A stretch of DNA of 43,432 bases, taken from the NCBI GenBank assembly GCA_028697145.1, contig JAQVFR010000032.1, positions 1 to 43,432 on the forward strand, given 5' to 3'. The notes under the pieces are model-generated. The model did no database searches. It was not told the origin of the DNA and worked only from the letters and a program-made list of their open reading frames with translations. The translations under genes and the position numbers were made by a program. This DNA is from Actinomycetota bacterium (GTDB taxonomy: Bacteria; Actinomycetota; Geothermincolia; Geothermincolales; RBG-13-55-18). Shown here piece by piece: positions 24,119 to 32,462 of this stretch; the first letter of the stretch is position 1, and each line of letters begins with the position of its first letter.

Positions 24119-25375
24119 ATGCTTGGTCCGCTCGAGTTGGGTACCACCTTCGGGGAAGGGATGACGCCCGGCAAACGCCAGGTCCGCCTCTTCGACCTGC
24201 GGGGCGAACACTACGAGATGGGTTACCAGCAGGGCCTGCAGGCGAGGGAAGCCATACACCACCTCGCGGCGAACCTCCATCACGTCGAGGCCTTTCAGTT
24301 GCAGAAGCCCGCGCTTGTCCCCACGAAGGTCTTCGTGACCATGGCCATGCGGCGGGCGGTGGGGGAGATGTGGAGCAATGTCTCGGAGTACTGCCCGCGC
24401 CAGAAAGCGCGTATGGAGGGCATAGCCAAGGGCGCGGACATCGACGAGTCCATGCTCTTTCTCACCCTGGCGGGAGAGATGATGATGGCCCAGATAAACT
24501 ACCGTCTCGGCGCCTGCACCGCCGCCGGCATCGACGTGGAGAGGAGCGCCCTCGGGGAACCGATGGTGATCAAGAACTTCGATTACCCCCTGTTCTTTCA
24601 GCCCTATTACCTTACCCGCCTGTGCCAGCCCGCGGAGACGGCCTCGACCCTGGACGTTACCGTCGCTCCCCTGGCCGGATGCCATGACGGCATCAACGAA
24701 CACGGCTTGTGCATCAGCTACAACTACGGTTACGGCACCGACATGCCCAACGTCAACGTACCCATCACCCTGCTGGTGCAGGAGGCGCTGGAAAATTGCG
24801 CCAATACTGAAGAGGCCATCGATTTCCTGAGCGCGGGCAAGAGGTCGGGCGGCGCGATACTGCTGGTGGCCGACGCCTTGGGGCACATGGCGACGGTCGA
24901 GCTGTCCTCGAACTTCAGCGGGGTCAGGGGGCCACAGGACGGCATCCTCATCAACACCAACCATTACAGGTGCCGGGAGATGGTATCCTACGACATCCCC
25001 CGCAACGCCTATTACACCAGCAGGAACGTGAGGGCCCTGCGCGGCGTGCGGGTGCACGAATCGAGCGAGCTCCGCTACGCCAGGGCGGAGCAACTCTTCT
25101 CCGCCGTGGAGGTCATAGGCATGAGGGACCTCCTGGGGGTCTTCTGCGACCACGGCGAGAGCGGGCGCGGCGACGACAACACCATATGCCGCCACGGCCC
25201 TTATTTCTCCACCACCTGTTCCATGATCATGCTCCCCCGCAGCAAGCGGCTCCTGGTGACCTACGGCAATCCCTGCGACGCGGTCTTCACCGATTTCCTC
25301 GATCCTTTCACGCGGGAGGATGGCGAGGCGGAAGAAGGTATCGGCGACGACGGGGGGGCGCCGGTCGGCGACTGA
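24119..25375 (+). CDS. C45-family peptidase / acyl-CoA:6-APA acyltransferase-like hydrolase
   Basis: A 418-residue N-terminal-nucleophile (NTN) hydrolase. The likely nucleophile is C133 in YRLGACTAAGID, the family's autoprocessing site. It is followed by PMVIKNFDYP, the NEHGLCISYNYG segment and a C-terminal HGESGRGDDNTICRH motif seen in C45-like and bile-salt-hydrolase-like enzymes. The ATG at 24119 has TAGGGGG 5 nt upstream, preferred over GTG 24113, which overlaps that site. No signal peptide, so cytoplasmic amide or lactam hydrolysis is likely. It is convergent with an alpha/beta hydrolase. Confidence 0.85.
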   Translation: MLGPLELGTTFGEGMTPGKRQVRLFDLRGEHYEMGYQQGLQAREAIHHLAANLHHVEAFQLQKPALVPTKVFVTMAMRRAVGEMWSNVSEYCPRQKARMEGIAKGADIDESMLFLTLAGEMMMAQINYRLGACTAAGIDVERSALGEPMVIKNFDYPLFFQPYYLTRLCQPAETASTLDVTVAPLAGCHDGINEHGLCISYNYGYGTDMPNVNVPITLLVQEALENCANTEEAIDFLSAGKRSGGAILLVADALGHMATVELSSNFSGVRGPQDGILINTNHYRCREMVSYDIPRNAYYTSRNVRALRGVRVHESSELRYARAEQLFSAVEVIGMRDLLGVFCDHGESGRGDDNTICRHGPYFSTTCSMIMLPRSKRLLVTYGNPCDAVFTDFLDPFTREDGEAEEGIGDDGGAPVGD

Positions 25376-25395
25376 CAGGGGCCCGCGCCCGTCAG
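25372..25395. terminator. Hairpin spanning two convergent stop codons
   Basis: CTGAC-a-GGG (25372-25380) pairs with CCC-GTCAG (25388-25395), one base bulged. It contains the C45 peptidase stop and, on the other strand, the alpha/beta-hydrolase stop. No T-tract follows, so efficiency as a terminator is uncertain. Confidence 0.4.
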
Positions 25396-26201
25396 CCCCC
25401 CTCCACCCCTTTATCGAGGAGGAAATCAAGCAACACGGTATTGAACAGGTCCGGGCGCTCGTAATGAGGGCAGTGCGCGCAGGAGTTGAGGACGGTCATA
25501 TATGGCCGGGAAAGGAGGTCGCGCTGCCGCAAAGCCTCCTTGGGGTTCACGTTCCTGTCCCTGTTTCCGAAGACGATCAGCGTTGGCAGGTCTATGGAGC
25601 GCATTTCTCCGCTGAGGTCCATGCGGCGCACCAGGCGGGTGGACGCGCTCAGGGCGCGCCGGGTGGTGAGGGCGCCCGCCTTCACGTTGGCGCGCACGAA
25701 ATCCAGGTCCTGTCTTTCGGGTTCGTACAGGCCGCGGTAGAACATCCATTTCAGCATGGCTTCGTTGCGGAAGCGGTAAGTGCTCGAGATGAAGCACCTC
25801 GCGCCGGGAACGAAAGCCGACAGGCCCATGCTCACGGTGCGGGTGGGAGTGGAGACCAGCACCAGCCTTTCAACCCGCTCGGCGTGGAGCGAGGTGTAGC
25901 GGATGGCTATGCATCCCCCCATGGAGTGGCCCGCGAGGTGGAAGCGGGGCAGGCGCAGCGCCTCCCGGAAAGCCTCCAGGAAAGAAGCCATGCCGTCCAG
26001 CGTATACGGAAAGGGGCCATCGTCCGACTCGCCGAATCCCGGCAGGTCGGGAGCGATGGCGCGGAAACGCGGAGCCAGCGCCCTCAGGTTCAGCAACCAC
26101 TGCTTGCGCGTGCCGTTCCAGCCGTGCAGCAGGATGACGGGCTCTCCCTTACCCCGCTCCTCGTACGCGACTTTCGCCCCTTCCAGGCTGACTGCCGGCA
26201 T
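25392..26201 (-). CDS. Alpha/beta-fold hydrolase
   Basis: A 269-residue esterase-like hydrolase with oxyanion motif HGWNG (about 26), nucleophile S93 in AGHSMGG, acid in GNRDRNVNP and histidine in SCAHCPHYERPDLFN. The cap region (about 125-185) is moderately long. Close in type to MhpC/haloperoxidase-like carboxyl-ester or C-C hydrolases; the substrate is not deducible. It is transcribed leftward, away from the MFS gene across a 246-nt region holding no repeat. Confidence 0.9.
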   Translation of the reverse strand: MPAVSLEGAKVAYEERGKGEPVILLHGWNGTRKQWLLNLRALAPRFRAIAPDLPGFGESDDGPFPYTLDGMASFLEAFREALRLPRFHLAGHSMGGCIAIRYTSLHAERVERLVLVSTPTRTVSMGLSAFVPGARCFISSTYRFRNEAMLKWMFYRGLYEPERQDLDFVRANVKAGALTTRRALSASTRLVRRMDLSGEMRSIDLPTLIVFGNRDRNVNPKEALRQRDLLSRPYMTVLNSCAHCPHYERPDLFNTVLLDFLLDKGVEGG

Positions 26202-26447
26202 CGCTTACCTCCCCTCGAAACGAGGTGCCCTCGAGCTGTTGAGCGCTCGCGCCGCGGGCGCGCCTTTCCGGCACCATGTAAGATGATAGTGCAAAACGGC
26301 CGCGGCCGGCACCGCCGCCCTTGCGTACCGGCTCACCGATTGTAGTATGGACGCGCTCACTGTAAATTATCAGAAAAGGTCGGGAATCGCATGCGGCGTG
26401 CGGTCCTGCGCGGGGGATCCCGCCGAGGATTATTCCTGGAGGGGGAT

Positions 26448-27701
26448 GTGAGAGAGCCAGGGAGTGGGGAACGGGAGGCGGGCAAGCGGGGCCTTTTCGG
26501 TCTCTCCCGCAACGTCTTCGTCCTGGGCCTTGTCAGTTTCTTCAACGACCTCTCCAGCGAGATGGTATACCCGCTCTTCCCCACCTTCATCACCGAGTTC
26601 CTGGGCGCGGGGGCATGGTTCCTGGGACTGGTGGAGGGCATCGCCGATTCCGTCGCCAGCCTGCTCAATCTCTTCTCCGGCTGGATATCCGACCGCTTCC
26701 GACGCAGAAAAGCCCTGGTGATGGGGGGCTACTCCTTCTCGGCCCTTTCCCGCGGCTCGCTGGCCCTGGTGACCGCTCCCTGGCAGGCGGCCGCGGCATG
26801 GTTCGGCAACCGCGTGGGAAAGGGGGTGCGCACCGCTCCCCGCGACGCGCTCATAGCGGACTCGTGCGACCCCGCGGAGAGGGGCCGGGCCTTCGGGTAC
26901 CACCGATCCATGGACCATACCGGCGCCCTCTTCGGGGCCGCGGCTGCCTCCGTGCTCATCACCGCGTTTTCCCTCACTTACAGGTCTATATTCGCGATCG
27001 CGTTCATCCCCATCGCCGTGGGGGTGATCCTGCTCTCCGTGGGGATCAGGGAGAAAAGGGCGCCGCTGTGCGAGGACGACGACCTCCCGCCGGAGCGGTT
27101 GAGCCTCTCCCTGAGGCCATACGATCGCCGCTTCCGTTGGCTCCTGCTCGCGGTGTTCATCTTCACCATGGGCAACTCGAGTGACGCCTTCCTCCTGCTG
27201 CGGGCGCGCCAGGGCGGGGGGTTCTCGCTCGCCCTGCTCCCGGCCTTGTGGGGGGTGCTGCACGTGGTGAAGGCGGCGGTGTCGATAAGGGGCGGGGTCC
27301 TGTCCGACCGCCTGGGGAGGAAGGGGGTGATCCTCGGGGGATGGGCTATTTACGTCCTGGCCTATGCCGGCTTCGCCTTCCTGGAGGGACCGGCCTGGAT
27401 GTGGATGCTCTTCGTGGTCTACGGCTTTTACTACATGACCGAGGCGGTGCTGAAGGCTTTCGTGGCCGACCTGGTGCCCGCCGCCCTCAGGGGCAGGGCT
27501 TTCGGCATCTACAACTTTACCGTGAGCATCACCGTGCTCCCGGCGAGCCTGCTCATGGGATTGCTGTGGGACACCGCGGGCCCGCGCTACGCCTTCCTGG
27601 TGGGGGCCGGCCTGGCCCTGGCGGCGATGGCGGTCCTCGCGGGGGCGGTGAGGCGGCCTCGCGAGGCCGGCTTTCAAGGTTTTCCGCATTTTCGGCGATA
27701 A
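26448..27701 (+). CDS. MFS transporter (DHA1-like exporter)
   Basis: A 417-residue transporter with twelve predicted spans. SFFNDLSSEMVYPLFPTFI lies in span 1 and GWISDRFRRRK is the span 2-3 loop signature. GKGVRTAPRDALIADS and YHRSMDHTGALFGAA follow, the latter seen in a widespread uncharacterised MFS group. GTG 26448 is chosen because GGAGGGGG lies at 26438-26445; the frame extends to an ATG at 26391 with no ribosome site. The substrate is unknown. It precedes the HEAT gene by 80 nt in the same direction. Confidence 0.88.
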   Translation: MREPGSGEREAGKRGLFGLSRNVFVLGLVSFFNDLSSEMVYPLFPTFITEFLGAGAWFLGLVEGIADSVASLLNLFSGWISDRFRRRKALVMGGYSFSALSRGSLALVTAPWQAAAAWFGNRVGKGVRTAPRDALIADSCDPAERGRAFGYHRSMDHTGALFGAAAASVLITAFSLTYRSIFAIAFIPIAVGVILLSVGIREKRAPLCEDDDLPPERLSLSLRPYDRRFRWLLLAVFIFTMGNSSDAFLLLRARQGGGFSLALLPALWGVLHVVKAAVSIRGGVLSDRLGRKGVILGGWAIYVLAYAGFAFLEGPAWMWMLFVVYGFYYMTEAVLKAFVADLVPAALRGRAFGIYNFTVSITVLPASLLMGLLWDTAGPRYAFLVGAGLALAAMAVLAGAVRRPREAGFQGFPHFRR

Positions 27702-27781
27702 TCTAGCAGGATAAGGGACATAAAGGAATATGCGCGGACCGCGTAGAAATGGCATTATGATCGCGGTCGAGGAGGGGATGG

Positions 27782-30235
27782 ATGATGAACGGCGAGCCTC
27801 CACGCCAGGCCAGCCCGGAAGGCGGGCCGGACCTGGCAGCTCAATCCTTGTCCATCCTCACCTCTCTGCACGCGGCCATGGTGAACTTCCACCTCTATCC
27901 CCCCACCTCCGATATCGTCGAGGGCTCGGTGCAGAGGGCGCGGGAGGAGCTGGACAAGGCCCTGGATACCCAGGGGAGCATCACCTTCTGCGAGCTGGAG
28001 GGAAAACTCCTCATCAACGAATTCTCCCTCGATGACAGGGATCAGGCGCGCCCCAACACCGTCGCCTTTCTCAAGGACCTCTCCATGTGGGAAGTGCGCA
28101 GCATCACCTTCGATCGCGGCCTGCAGGACGAGGAGCTGCGCCATTTCCTGGACGTCTTCAGCCGCAAGCGCGCCGACCGCACCCTGGAGGGCAGCCTGGG
28201 CTCCATGCTGGAGGAACGTGGCATAAGGCACATCAAGGTGGATGAGAAGATATACGTCTCCCTGAGCAAGGACGGCCTGCCCACGGCGCCGCAGGGCGCC
28301 GGCGGCGAGGCCATGGAGTTGCTGCGCGACGAGGTCTTCGTGCGCTTCCTGGTGAGCGGCGGCCCCGGCATCGAGGCCTCGCGGGAAGAGGTGTCGGAGC
28401 TGATGTCCGACCCCGAGCGCATCAACGCGGCCTTCGCGGCGGTCATCCTGGGATTCGAGGGCTCCGGGGGCATGGTGGGTCCGGACAAGGCGCGCCTCAT
28501 CCGCGATACCGTGGACCGCATGTACGGCCTGGTGGAGCGCCTGGCCGACGCCGAGATCAAAGAGACCCTGAGCGAGGAGATGGTGAACATCCTGGCGGCC
28601 CTGGACCCCGAGACGCTTGTGGAGGTGCTGGCCGAGGAGACGCCACAGGCGGTGCGGGATCCGGAGATGCGCAGGGAGATAATCTCCTCGGTGGAGGGGG
28701 GTAACCTGCTCGAGCTGGTCGACCAGGTCATCGGGAAATACGGGAAGCTCCTGGCGGAACGGGAGAACATGGACCCCGGAGACTACGCCGACATCTCCTC
28801 CGTCCTCAACGAGATCATCGCCGCGCTCTACAGCGAGGGGGACCCCGCCTTCCACCCCGAGATAACGCGGCGCCTGCGCGAGACGGGACTCCTCGCGGAG
28901 CTAACCCGCGGCCATCCCGAGGCCGGGAGAGAACTGCGCGTTTATGGCGTGGCGGCGGAGATATGCGCCTCGGGATCCCTGCGGGCGCTGGAGGGCCTGG
29001 ACGACGACGAGGTCATAGCCGTGGCTGGCAAGCTGCTGGACATGGGAAGGGGGGACATGACCAGCAGGATAATCGCGGTGACATCACGCAACCTGGTGAG
29101 CGACAGGCCCGATTTCCGCCTCCGCGCCTGCTCGTTCATGAAGAAGATGCACCTCCATCTCAGGGAGCGCGGACAGCAGGATGAGATCCTGGACAGGATG
29201 AACGAGCTTTCGTCACTGCTGGTCGCGGAGTACAACCCGGAGGTCAAGGTGGGCCTTCTTGGCCTGCTGGGAAGCATATTGAGCGAGCTCTTCACGCAGG
29301 GGAGGATGGAAGCCTTCTCGCGCTCCTGCGACGTGCTCCTGGGCTACGCGGAATCGGACGGCGACGAAGGGGTGAGGCGGGCCGCGGCCTGTGCCCTGTC
29401 CTCGCTTAACGCCTGGGACGTGGGCCGGCCGCTGGCCGATTCCCTTTTCGGCGAGGACGAGGAGCTGCGGAGGCTGGCCGCGAGGGTGCTGCCGCGCATA
29501 GAGCATTCGCTGGCCGCAAAGGAGATCATCGACCTCCTGAAGAGCGACGAGGACATGAAGATCACCCCCGAGCTGGCCGTGGTTTGCTCCGCCATCGAGG
29601 CAGACCTGCACGCCGCGCTCTCCGAAGTCCTGGACAGCAACGCGCGGGAGGAGGTGTTGCTCAGGGCCCTGAAGTTGCTCGAACTGATGGGGGGAAACTC
29701 CGCCTTTGCCCTGGTGAAGTCGGCGGAGGCCAATCCGCTGCCCGGCGTGAGGGCCCAGGCGGCGCGCTCCATGGCCAGGATGGCGCCCGGCGACCCTGGC
29801 CTTCTGTCGCATTTCCTGAAAGCGCTGGGCGACGAGGAGCCAGAGGTCAGGCGCGAGGCGGTACGGGGCATGGGGTCGATCGACGACCCCCGCTCCGTGG
29901 ATGCCCTGCTCAACATCCTGCAGCACGGGAAGACGCCGAGCGGCGGAGAGGAGCACCCCCGGGTGGAGGAGGCGGCCTGCCTCGCTTTGGCCCGCCTGGG
30001 TCCGGAAAGGGCCGTCGACGTCCTCTCGGAGCTCCTGCGCAAGAAGCTCTTTACGCTGCGCCGCCGTTCCGTTCATCCCAGGACCAAGGCGGCGGCATGT
30101 TACGCCCTGGGGGAGATAGGCGGGCCAGAGGCGGCGGATCTGATCCGCGCCTACCTGGACGACCCCGACCCCGTCCTGCGCAACGAGGCCCGCAAGGCCG
30201 TGGGCGCCTTGCGCAAACGCGGCCACACCGAATAA
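27782..30235 (+). CDS. Large HEAT-repeat protein, 817 aa
   Basis: A cytoplasmic scaffold-type protein. The N-terminal about 520 residues are alpha-helical with no named domain: LHAAMVNFHLYPPTSDIVEGSVQRAREELDKAL at about 28-60, and a FCELEGKLLINEFSL beta-stretch. From about 540 on come HEAT/PBS-lyase-like helical repeats (DEGVRRAAACALSSL, PGVRAQAARSMARM, PEVRREAVRGMGSI, HPRVEEAACLALARLG, PRTKAAACYALGEIGG, PVLRNEARKAVGAL). Starts at ATG 27782 or 27785 after GAGGAGGGG (27769-27777). The N-terminal pattern resembles proteins beside bacterial signalling systems, but the partner is unknown. Element E7 begins at the very next base after its stop codon. Confidence 0.85.
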   Translation: MMNGEPPRQASPEGGPDLAAQSLSILTSLHAAMVNFHLYPPTSDIVEGSVQRAREELDKALDTQGSITFCELEGKLLINEFSLDDRDQARPNTVAFLKDLSMWEVRSITFDRGLQDEELRHFLDVFSRKRADRTLEGSLGSMLEERGIRHIKVDEKIYVSLSKDGLPTAPQGAGGEAMELLRDEVFVRFLVSGGPGIEASREEVSELMSDPERINAAFAAVILGFEGSGGMVGPDKARLIRDTVDRMYGLVERLADAEIKETLSEEMVNILAALDPETLVEVLAEETPQAVRDPEMRREIISSVEGGNLLELVDQVIGKYGKLLAERENMDPGDYADISSVLNEIIAALYSEGDPAFHPEITRRLRETGLLAELTRGHPEAGRELRVYGVAAEICASGSLRALEGLDDDEVIAVAGKLLDMGRGDMTSRIIAVTSRNLVSDRPDFRLRACSFMKKMHLHLRERGQQDEILDRMNELSSLLVAEYNPEVKVGLLGLLGSILSELFTQGRMEAFSRSCDVLLGYAESDGDEGVRRAAACALSSLNAWDVGRPLADSLFGEDEELRRLAARVLPRIEHSLAAKEIIDLLKSDEDMKITPELAVVCSAIEADLHAALSEVLDSNAREEVLLRALKLLELMGGNSAFALVKSAEANPLPGVRAQAARSMARMAPGDPGLLSHFLKALGDEEPEVRREAVRGMGSIDDPRSVDALLNILQHGKTPSGGEEHPRVEEAACLALARLGPERAVDVLSELLRKKLFTLRRRSVHPRTKAAACYALGEIGGPEAADLIRAYLDDPDPVLRNEARKAVGALRKRGHTE

Positions 30236-30358
30236 GGGGTCAGGTCTTGTTTTTTGCATACTCCGGTATGTGAGACGTTTTACACATATGCCCGCTTATT
30301 ACCAGGCATTACAGGCTTGACTGCGACACCCTCGATGCAAAAAACAAGACCTGACCCC
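30236..30358 (+). repeat. RAYT-linked palindromic element, copy E7 (123 bp)
   Basis: Starts immediately after TAA 30233-30235 with the A end, then hairpin CATAC-TCCG-GTATG, a central TGCC/GGCA stem (30289-30308), and a right arm complementary to the first 24 bases. A perfect TATAAT lies 17 nt beyond its right end. Confidence 0.92.
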
Positions 30359-30380
30359 AAGGAAATCCCGACTATATAAT
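30352..30380 (+). promoter_or_regulatory. Promoter candidate whose -35 is supplied by element E7
   Basis: TATAAT at 30375-30380 is a perfect -10. Exactly 17 nt upstream, TGACCC (30352-30357, the terminal bases of E7) is a partial -35 match. It would serve the DUF362 gene starting at 30415. Confidence 0.45.
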
Positions 30381-30414
30381 AGAGAAAACCGTTGATGCGG
30401 GAGGAGTGGTAAAA

Positions 30415-31497
30415 TTGGCCGAGGTATTTTTCGCTAACACACGCTGCAAGCCCCACCGGGGCATGGAGGTCAAGCTGGGGGAACTGGCGGAGCGGGTCGG
30501 CCTGTCCGAGGTAATCGGGCGCAGGGACATAGTGGCCATAAAAACCCACTTCGGGGAGGCCGGGAGCACGGCCTTCATACCGGTGCTCTACCTGCGCCGG
30601 CTGGTATCCATGGTAAAGGACCTGAACGCCAAGCCCTTCGTGACCGACGCGGGGACCCTGTACGTGGGCAGCAGGTCGAACGCCATCAACCACCTGCTCG
30701 CCGCCGCCGCCCATGGCTTCACCCAGGAGACGCTGGGTGCTCCCATCATCATCGCCGACGGCCTGAAGGGACACGACTTCGTGGAGGTCGGGGTGGATGG
30801 GGAACTGCTGAGCAAGGTCAAGATCGCCTCCGCGGCGGTCCACGCCGACGCTCTCCTGGTCGCGTCGCACATGACCGGACACGAGCTCACCGGCTTCGGG
30901 TGCGCCATCAAGAACGTGGGCATGGGGCTGGGCAGCCGGGGCGGCAAACAGCAGATGCATTCGGACATCAAGCCAAATGTCAACGCCGAGAAGTGCACCG
31001 CCTGCGCGGAATGCCTGCGCTGGTGCCCTGCCGGCGCTATCTCCCTCGAGGGCAAGGGCAAGGAGAGGAAGGCCGTAATCGACCAGGATAAGTGCATCGG
31101 CTGCGGCGAGTGCACGGTGATGTGCTTCGAGGGAGCCATCGCCGCCCGCCTGTCGACCAGCCTGGACGTGGCCCAGCGCAAGATCGTCGAATACGCCAAG
31201 GGAGCGATGAAGGGGAAGGAGGGCAAGTGCGCCTTCTTCAACTTCCTGCTGCATATCACCCCGGCCTGCGATTGCTGGGACTTCAGCGACGCGCCGGTGG
31301 TGGAGGACATAGGCGTCGTAGCCAGCCGGGACATAGTGGCCGTGGAGCAGGCCAGCCTGGACCTCATGAACGAGAAGGCCGGCAAGGACGTTATCGGCGG
31401 CATCTATAACGCCATGGACTGGACCGCGCAACTCGAGTACGCGGAGAGGATGGGGCTGGGCAGACGCGACTATGAGCTCGTCCCTATCGATGAGTGA
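30415..31497 (+). CDS. DUF362 domain protein with two [4Fe-4S] clusters
   Basis: A 360-residue ferredoxin-linked protein. The N-terminal DUF362 domain (about 1-180) includes DIVAIKTHFGEAGSTAFIP, FVTDAGTLYVGSR and HMTGHELTGFGCAIKNVGMGLGSRGGK. It is followed by a bacterial ferredoxin pair, CTACAECLRWCP (about 193-204) and CIGCGECTVMC (about 225-235), and a C-terminal THITPACDCWD-like segment. The function of DUF362 is not settled. TTG 30415 is preferred because GGGAGG (30399-30404) fits it; GTG 30406 lies directly on that site. Likely cytoplasmic in an anaerobic redox pathway. Convergent with the SDR gene, 9 nt apart. Confidence 0.87.
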   Translation: MAEVFFANTRCKPHRGMEVKLGELAERVGLSEVIGRRDIVAIKTHFGEAGSTAFIPVLYLRRLVSMVKDLNAKPFVTDAGTLYVGSRSNAINHLLAAAAHGFTQETLGAPIIIADGLKGHDFVEVGVDGELLSKVKIASAAVHADALLVASHMTGHELTGFGCAIKNVGMGLGSRGGKQQMHSDIKPNVNAEKCTACAECLRWCPAGAISLEGKGKERKAVIDQDKCIGCGECTVMCFEGAIAARLSTSLDVAQRKIVEYAKGAMKGKEGKCAFFNFLLHITPACDCWDFSDAPVVEDIGVVASRDIVAVEQASLDLMNEKAGKDVIGGIYNAMDWTAQLEYAERMGLGRRDYELVPIDE

Positions 31498-31506
31498 CGC
31501 CCCGCC

Positions 31507-32274
31507 TTACCAGCAGGTCCAGCCGCCGTCCACGCAGAGCGTGGCGCCGGTGACGTAGGAGGAAGCGTCGGAGGCCAGGAAGACCGCCGCGGGCGCCATC
31601 TCCTCGGGCTCGGCCACCCTGCCCATGGGGATCCGGGATAGGATGCGCTCCCCCTCGCGCGGATGCTCGAGCAGCTCGTCTGTCATGTCCGTGGTGGCGA
31701 AGCCCGGGCAGAGGGCGTTCACTCTTATGCCCCAGGGCGCCAGCTCTACCGCCATGGTGCGGGTGAGCTGCACCACCGCCCCCTTGCTGGCGGAATAGGC
31801 GCCGCACTTGTAGAGCGCCACCATGCCTGCCGCGGAGGCGACGTTGATGATGCAGCCCTCCCCCCGTTCCTTCATCACCGGTATGACGTGCTTGGAACAG
31901 AGGTAGACGCCCTTGACGTTCACGTCCATGATGGTGTCGTAAACGTCCTCGTCTATCTGCTCGACACGGCAGTACACCGGGTTGAGCCCGGCGTTGTTGA
32001 CCATGATGTCGAGGCGGCCGAACTCCCGCAAGACCGACTCCACCATGGCGGCCACGTCCGCGGCCAGGCTCACGTCCACGCGCAGGCCCAGCGCGCGCCT
32101 CCCCAGCTCCTCTATCTCCGTGGCGGTAGCGCGAAACTGTTCCTCGGTACGGGAAAAGACCGCAACGTCCGCCCCCGCGCGGGCAAGGGACAGGGCGATG
32201 GCCTTCCCGATGCCGCGGCCCGCCCCGCTCACCACCGCTACCTTACCGCTGAGGTCGAATGGGTTCACCGTCAC
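31507..32274 (-). CDS. Short-chain dehydrogenase/reductase (FabG-like)
   Basis: A 255-residue NAD(P)(H) oxidoreductase with TGxxxGxG-type motif VVSGAGRGIGKAIA (SGAGRGIG), NNAG (MVNNAGLN), catalytic Ser in NVASAAGMVAL and YxxxK (AYSASKGA), and the PG motif LCPGFATTDM. The start is GTG 32274 with AAAGGAGG six nt upstream; the longer frame to 32385 lacks such a site. The ketone/alcohol substrate cannot be read from the sequence. It is divergent from the dtxR-feoB operon. Confidence 0.92.
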   Translation of the reverse strand: MTVNPFDLSGKVAVVSGAGRGIGKAIALSLARAGADVAVFSRTEEQFRATATEIEELGRRALGLRVDVSLAADVAAMVESVLREFGRLDIMVNNAGLNPVYCRVEQIDEDVYDTIMDVNVKGVYLCSKHVIPVMKERGEGCIINVASAAGMVALYKCGAYSASKGAVVQLTRTMAVELAPWGIRVNALCPGFATTDMTDELLEHPREGERILSRIPMGRVAEPEEMAPAAVFLASDASSYVTGATLCVDGGWTCW

Positions 32275-32405
32275 GAAGCGCCTCCTTTGCCCGAAAAAGC
32301 CGGATTTCGTTCTAATGATACTATTGCGCGCGCACGCGGGGAAATCGGTGATGCATGCCGGCGCCGCTTGATAGATAAAAGGCATTGACCAGGAGAGAGC
32401 ACATT

Positions 32406-32427
32406 ATTAGAGTTAGAGTAGACTAAT
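32406..32427 (+). promoter_or_regulatory. Putative DtxR-type operator upstream of dtxR-feoB
   Basis: ATTAG (32406-32410) and CTAAT (32423-32427) bracket a nested dyad TTAGAGTAGACTAA (32413-32426), in an AT-rich patch 36 nt before dtxR. Both resemble half-sites of the IdeR/DtxR consensus (TTAGG-n-CCTAA), with the G/C core missing. Autoregulation and co-control of feoB by iron would be expected. Confidence 0.45.
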
Positions 32428-32462
32428 TCGACGGTTAATATGTACCGAAGAAGGTGGGAAAG

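Noticed and set aside
6950-30358. Palindromic elements as a CRISPR array or as tRNA-derived repeats
   Set aside because: Copies are kilobases apart, at gene ends, with no regular spacers and no tRNA features.
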